DNA of 50,405 bases from Fibrobacter sp. Its GTDB lineage: Bacteria; Fibrobacterota; Fibrobacteria; Fibrobacterales; Fibrobacteraceae. The stretch lies in NCBI GenBank assembly GCA_017530965.1, contig JAFXLS010000154.1:1-50405 (forward strand). The letters run 5' to 3'. Numbering within the stretch: position 1 is the first letter of the stretch; the number at the start of each line of letters is the position of its first letter. The notes beneath the pieces are model-generated. The model saw only the letters and a list, made by a program, of their open reading frames with translations. It searched no databases and was not told where the DNA came from. Shown piece after piece: positions 47,793 to 50,405 of the stretch. The translations under genes were made by a program, and so were the position numbers.

Positions 47793-50405
47793 TTATTTTA
47801 CATGCACTTGGAGCATCTGCATTTTGCCGTTCGATTCTACACGGACTAGGTAAATGCCCGGGACGAATTTTTTGAGCGAGACGAAGTGATTTCCTGCTGC
47901 AGAACCGCGGTAATGCATCTTGAGACTGCCCTGTACATCGAATACGGCGACTTTAAGTTCCGAAGCTACAGTATTCGTAACAACAAGCTCGTTCCGAGCG
48001 TAGACAACCCTGAAAGTACCGGCAAGTGTAGTCGTTGCAACCGGAGTCGTCGAATCGCTAGAACTGCTACCGGGTTCCACAGTGCTGGAACTGGATGCTG
48101 GAGCGCTGGAGGAGCTCGATGCGATCACAGAACTGCTAGAAACTGGGACCTTGATAGATGCCGTGAGCGTCTGCGCTTCCAAATCATTGTAATTCGCATT
48201 GCCAAGTACCATAAAGTACACAGTATAATCACCGCCGTTAGTTGCCGTCGGCAAAGCTTCTGAATACTTTTCTTCACTGGCCAACTTATAAACGAGCGTT
48301 CCGTTTTGGGCTTCACCGGCCGTCACAAGTGTCTGAGCCTTGCCGTTATACACCAGGTTTTCTACAGCAACCGGAGACTTGACAATTGTCGGATTTGCCT
48401 TTGTAATTTCAAAAGCCTGTTCGAGACCTGTTGCGGGCAACTTGTAATTCTTGTTGCTTAAATCCGTTACCTTTGCGGTGTACTTGCCGGCATTTGCAGC
48501 AGCACCAGCAATCGTAAGGCCACACTTGTCGCTATTCACGAGACCTTCAGCCGTTGCTGCCGGAACATGTTCGGAGCCATTGTAAGTGAACGAAGACTCG
48601 CCCCATGCAACGGAAATTTCCTTCGGTTCAACACTCAACTTGCCAGCCACAAATTCGATTTCGTAGTTGTCAGCCGTCAGGCCGCTCGGCGTAACAGAGT
48701 ATTCACCGACATTACCATATTGCTTGTAATCGTAGCTATAGACGAGCGAGCCATTTAAGGACTTTTCATTGTCCGTAACGACAAAACCGCTGTATTCAAC
48801 GCCTGCGTTAGACGGCTCATCACCATAGACAATTGTTGCGTTCTTGGCCGTAACCGTGAGCGGAATCTTGGCTATTTCAAAATCCTGTTCAAGACCCGTT
48901 GCCGGCAACTTGTAATTCTTGTTGCTCAAGTCCGTTACCTTTGCGGTGTACTTGCCGGCATTCGTAGCAGAGTCTATAACGAGGTTGCATTTGTCATTGT
49001 TCACGAGACCTTCTGCTGCTGCATTCGGAGCATGGGCTTTGCCGTCATAGGTAAACGAAGTTTCATCATCCCAAGCAATAAAAACGACCTTCGGTTCAAC
49101 CGTCAACTTGCCTGCTACAAATTCAATTTCGTAGTTGTCGGCAGTCAGGCCACTCGGTGTAATGGCGTATTCGCCGACATTGCCATATTGCTTGTATTCG
49201 TTGCTATAAACGAGTGTGCCGTTCAAGGACTTTTCGTTTTCTCCATCGGTGAAGCCACTGAATTCAACACCGGCGTTAGACGGTTCATCGCCATAGACAA
49301 TCGTATCGTTCAAGGCCGTAACCGTGAGTTTTTTCGGTAGGACGGTCAACTTGCCTTCGACAAATTCAATTTCGTATTTGTCAGATCGGGGTCCGCTTGG
49401 TATAATGGCGTAGTCGCCAGGTTTGCCATATTGTCCGTATTCGTAGCTAAAGATGAGCGAATCATCCAGGCTGCTTTCGTTATCGTCGCCGACAAAGCCG
49501 CTGTATTCAACGCCTGCATTAGACGGTTCATCACCATAGGTAATCGTATCGTTTTTGGCGGTAACCGTGAGTTTTTTCGGTTCAACAGTCAACTCGCCTT
49601 CGACGAAAGTGATGTCGTAGTTGTCAGAAGACAAACCGCCTGGAATAATGACGTATTTGCCAACTTTATAGAATTGCACATAATCGTAGTTAAAGACAAT
49701 CGAATCATTTAAGTCATTTTCGTTATCGTCGCCCACAAAGCCGCTGTATTCGACACCTGCGTTAGACGGTTCATCACCGTAGGCAATTGTTGCATTCTTG
49801 GCCGTAACCGTGAGCGGAGCCTTTGTAATTTCAAAGTCCGGTCCATCTCGATTTTCAGGCAACTTGTAATTTACATTGGTTAAATCTATTGCCTCGGCAG
49901 AGTACTTTCCGGCATTCATAGCGGAGTCTATAATAATGTTGCATTCATCATTGTTCAAAAGACCTCCAGCCGTCGCATTCGGAGCATGAGCCTTTCCATT
50001 GTAAGTGAACGAAGTTTCTTTATCATCCCAGGCAATAGAGATTTCCTTCGGTTCAACAGTCAACTTGCCCGCGACAAATTCAATTTCGTAGTTGTCGGAT
50101 TCCAAACCGCTCGGCATAATGGCGTATTCACCGACTTTATCGTATTGAGCGTAATCGTAGCTATAGACAATCGAGCCACTTAAGCTATTTTCGTTATCGA
50201 CGCTCACAAAGCCGCTGTATTCAACACCTGCATTTGCTGGTTTGTCACCATAGATAATCGACTTATCCTTTGCGATAACAATTAAAGGTGCTTTAGCGAT
50301 TTTAAATTGTTTGCTGATTCCACCGGTATAATGGCCTTTTCCGGTGATAGTCATGCTTGCCGTTCCAACAGATATGTTGTTTGAGCATTGAGTCGTGAAA
50401 TCTAC
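47793..50405 (-). CDS. MBG/YDG-repeat surface protein with type IX-like tail (5' end outside window)
   Basis: Partial: the frame is open to the window edge, so the N-terminus lies to the right. At least 870 residues are visible. Function unknown; a cell-surface or secreted role is inferred. Five MBG-type repeats of about 78 residues (core T-I-x-YGDEPSNAGVEYSGF ... NYEIEFVAGKLTVEPK) alternate with three YDG-type repeats (FTYNGKAH-P-A ... NAGKYTAKVTDLSNKNYKLP). A further related domain (NLVYNGKAQTLV) follows. A Ser-rich linker then leads to a C-terminal sorting domain (LKVAVFDVQGSLKMHYRG ... GIYLVRVESNGKMQMLQV), as in the GH5 enzymes. Several repeats are near-identical in DNA, suggesting recent duplication. 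A terminator follows at 47748-47770. Confidence 0.85.
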   Translation of the reverse strand, partial: VDFTTQCSNNISVGTASMTITGKGHYTGGISKQFKIAKAPLIVIAKDKSIIYGDKPANAGVEYSGFVSVDNENSLSGSIVYSYDYAQYDKVGEYAIMPSGLESDNYEIEFVAGKLTVEPKEISIAWDDKETSFTYNGKAHAPNATAGGLLNNDECNIIIDSAMNAGKYSAEAIDLTNVNYKLPENRDGPDFEITKAPLTVTAKNATIAYGDEPSNAGVEYSGFVGDDNENDLNDSIVFNYDYVQFYKVGKYVIIPGGLSSDNYDITFVEGELTVEPKKLTVTAKNDTITYGDEPSNAGVEYSGFVGDDNESSLDDSLIFSYEYGQYGKPGDYAIIPSGPRSDKYEIEFVEGKLTVLPKKLTVTALNDTIVYGDEPSNAGVEFSGFTDGENEKSLNGTLVYSNEYKQYGNVGEYAITPSGLTADNYEIEFVAGKLTVEPKVVFIAWDDETSFTYDGKAHAPNAAAEGLVNNDKCNLVIDSATNAGKYTAKVTDLSNKNYKLPATGLEQDFEIAKIPLTVTAKNATIVYGDEPSNAGVEYSGFVVTDNEKSLNGSLVYSYDYKQYGNVGEYSVTPSGLTADNYEIEFVAGKLSVEPKEISVAWGESSFTYNGSEHVPAATAEGLVNSDKCGLTIAGAAANAGKYTAKVTDLSNKNYKLPATGLEQAFEITKANPTIVKSPVAVENLVYNGKAQTLVTAGEAQNGTLVYKLASEEKYSEALPTATNGGDYTVYFMVLGNANYNDLEAQTLTASIKVPVSSSSVIASSSSSAPASSSSTVEPGSSSSDSTTPVATTTLAGTFRVVYARNELVVTNTVASELKVAVFDVQGSLKMHYRGSAAGNHFVSLKKFVPGIYLVRVESNGKMQMLQVHVK
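48430..50405 (-). repeat. Repeat array encoding MBG and YDG domains
   Basis: Units of about 230-240 bp recur with long, nearly identical stretches, for example the DNA for the YGDEPSNAG motif near 48810, 49290, 49530 and 49770. The order from the N-terminal side is MBG, YDG, MBG, MBG, MBG, YDG, MBG, YDG. Assembly of such arrays is error-prone. Confidence 0.75.

Noticed and set aside
48430..50405. Regularly spaced repeats as a CRISPR array
   Set aside because: The repeats are in-frame coding units of about 235 bp encoding MBG and YDG domains, with no short repeat-spacer structure.

Overview
The window looks like a chromosomal segment from a cellulolytic member of the Fibrobacterota, most likely a Fibrobacter. 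This is inferred from protein content; no 16S gene is present. The main pointers are three GH5 cellulases and several very large surface proteins, some with Ser-rich linkers and type IX secretion-like C-terminal domains. A lipoprotein also carries Cys-rich 'CGG-x-x-Y-x-P-x-T-x-x-F/C-C' repeats. Many genes have a TAnnTTTG-like -10 element, as in Bacteroidota relatives, close to the start codon.

The left part (1-17 kb) is mostly core metabolism and envelope biogenesis. It opens with a degenerate 3' fragment of a tRNA-Met gene and its terminator. Then come coaX, a membrane diguanylate cyclase, a UDP-xylose synthase-like gene and trpS. A convergent OLD-family ATPase/TOPRIM nuclease follows. Next are bamA and skp (outer-membrane assembly), two phosphoglycosyl transferases flanking hom (homoserine dehydrogenase), nadC, and a malic enzyme fused to a phosphotransacetylase-like domain. 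The two sugar transferases and the UDP-xylose synthase suggest surface polysaccharide synthesis.

The middle part (17-39 kb) is the accessory, cell-surface section. It holds a predicted outer-membrane barrel with a Lys-rich tail and a 3086-residue secreted protein. That giant protein has eleven divergent InlB-like repeats, a von Willebrand A domain and a FlgD-like C-terminus. It is followed by a SWIM/SNF2 helicase, a modular GH5 cellulase and an apparent three-gene lipoprotein operon. The first lipoprotein has collagen-like stalks separated by Cys-bracketed hairpins and seems to start at an AUA codon. The other two are paralogues, one with a Cys/Tyr-rich insertion.

The right part (39-50.4 kb) has two more GH5 cellulases on the minus strand, polA, a SIMPL-domain protein, and a TetR regulator with palindromic TTAGCTAA sites at its promoter. 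The last gene is a large MBG/YDG-repeat surface protein with a type IX-like tail, cut by the right edge.

The most distinctive features are the giant repeat protein with paired-cysteine covariation, the collagen/Cys-hairpin lipoprotein with its non-standard start, and the promoter/leaderless-start pattern. No CRISPR array, rRNA, insertion sequence or complete tRNA was seen.
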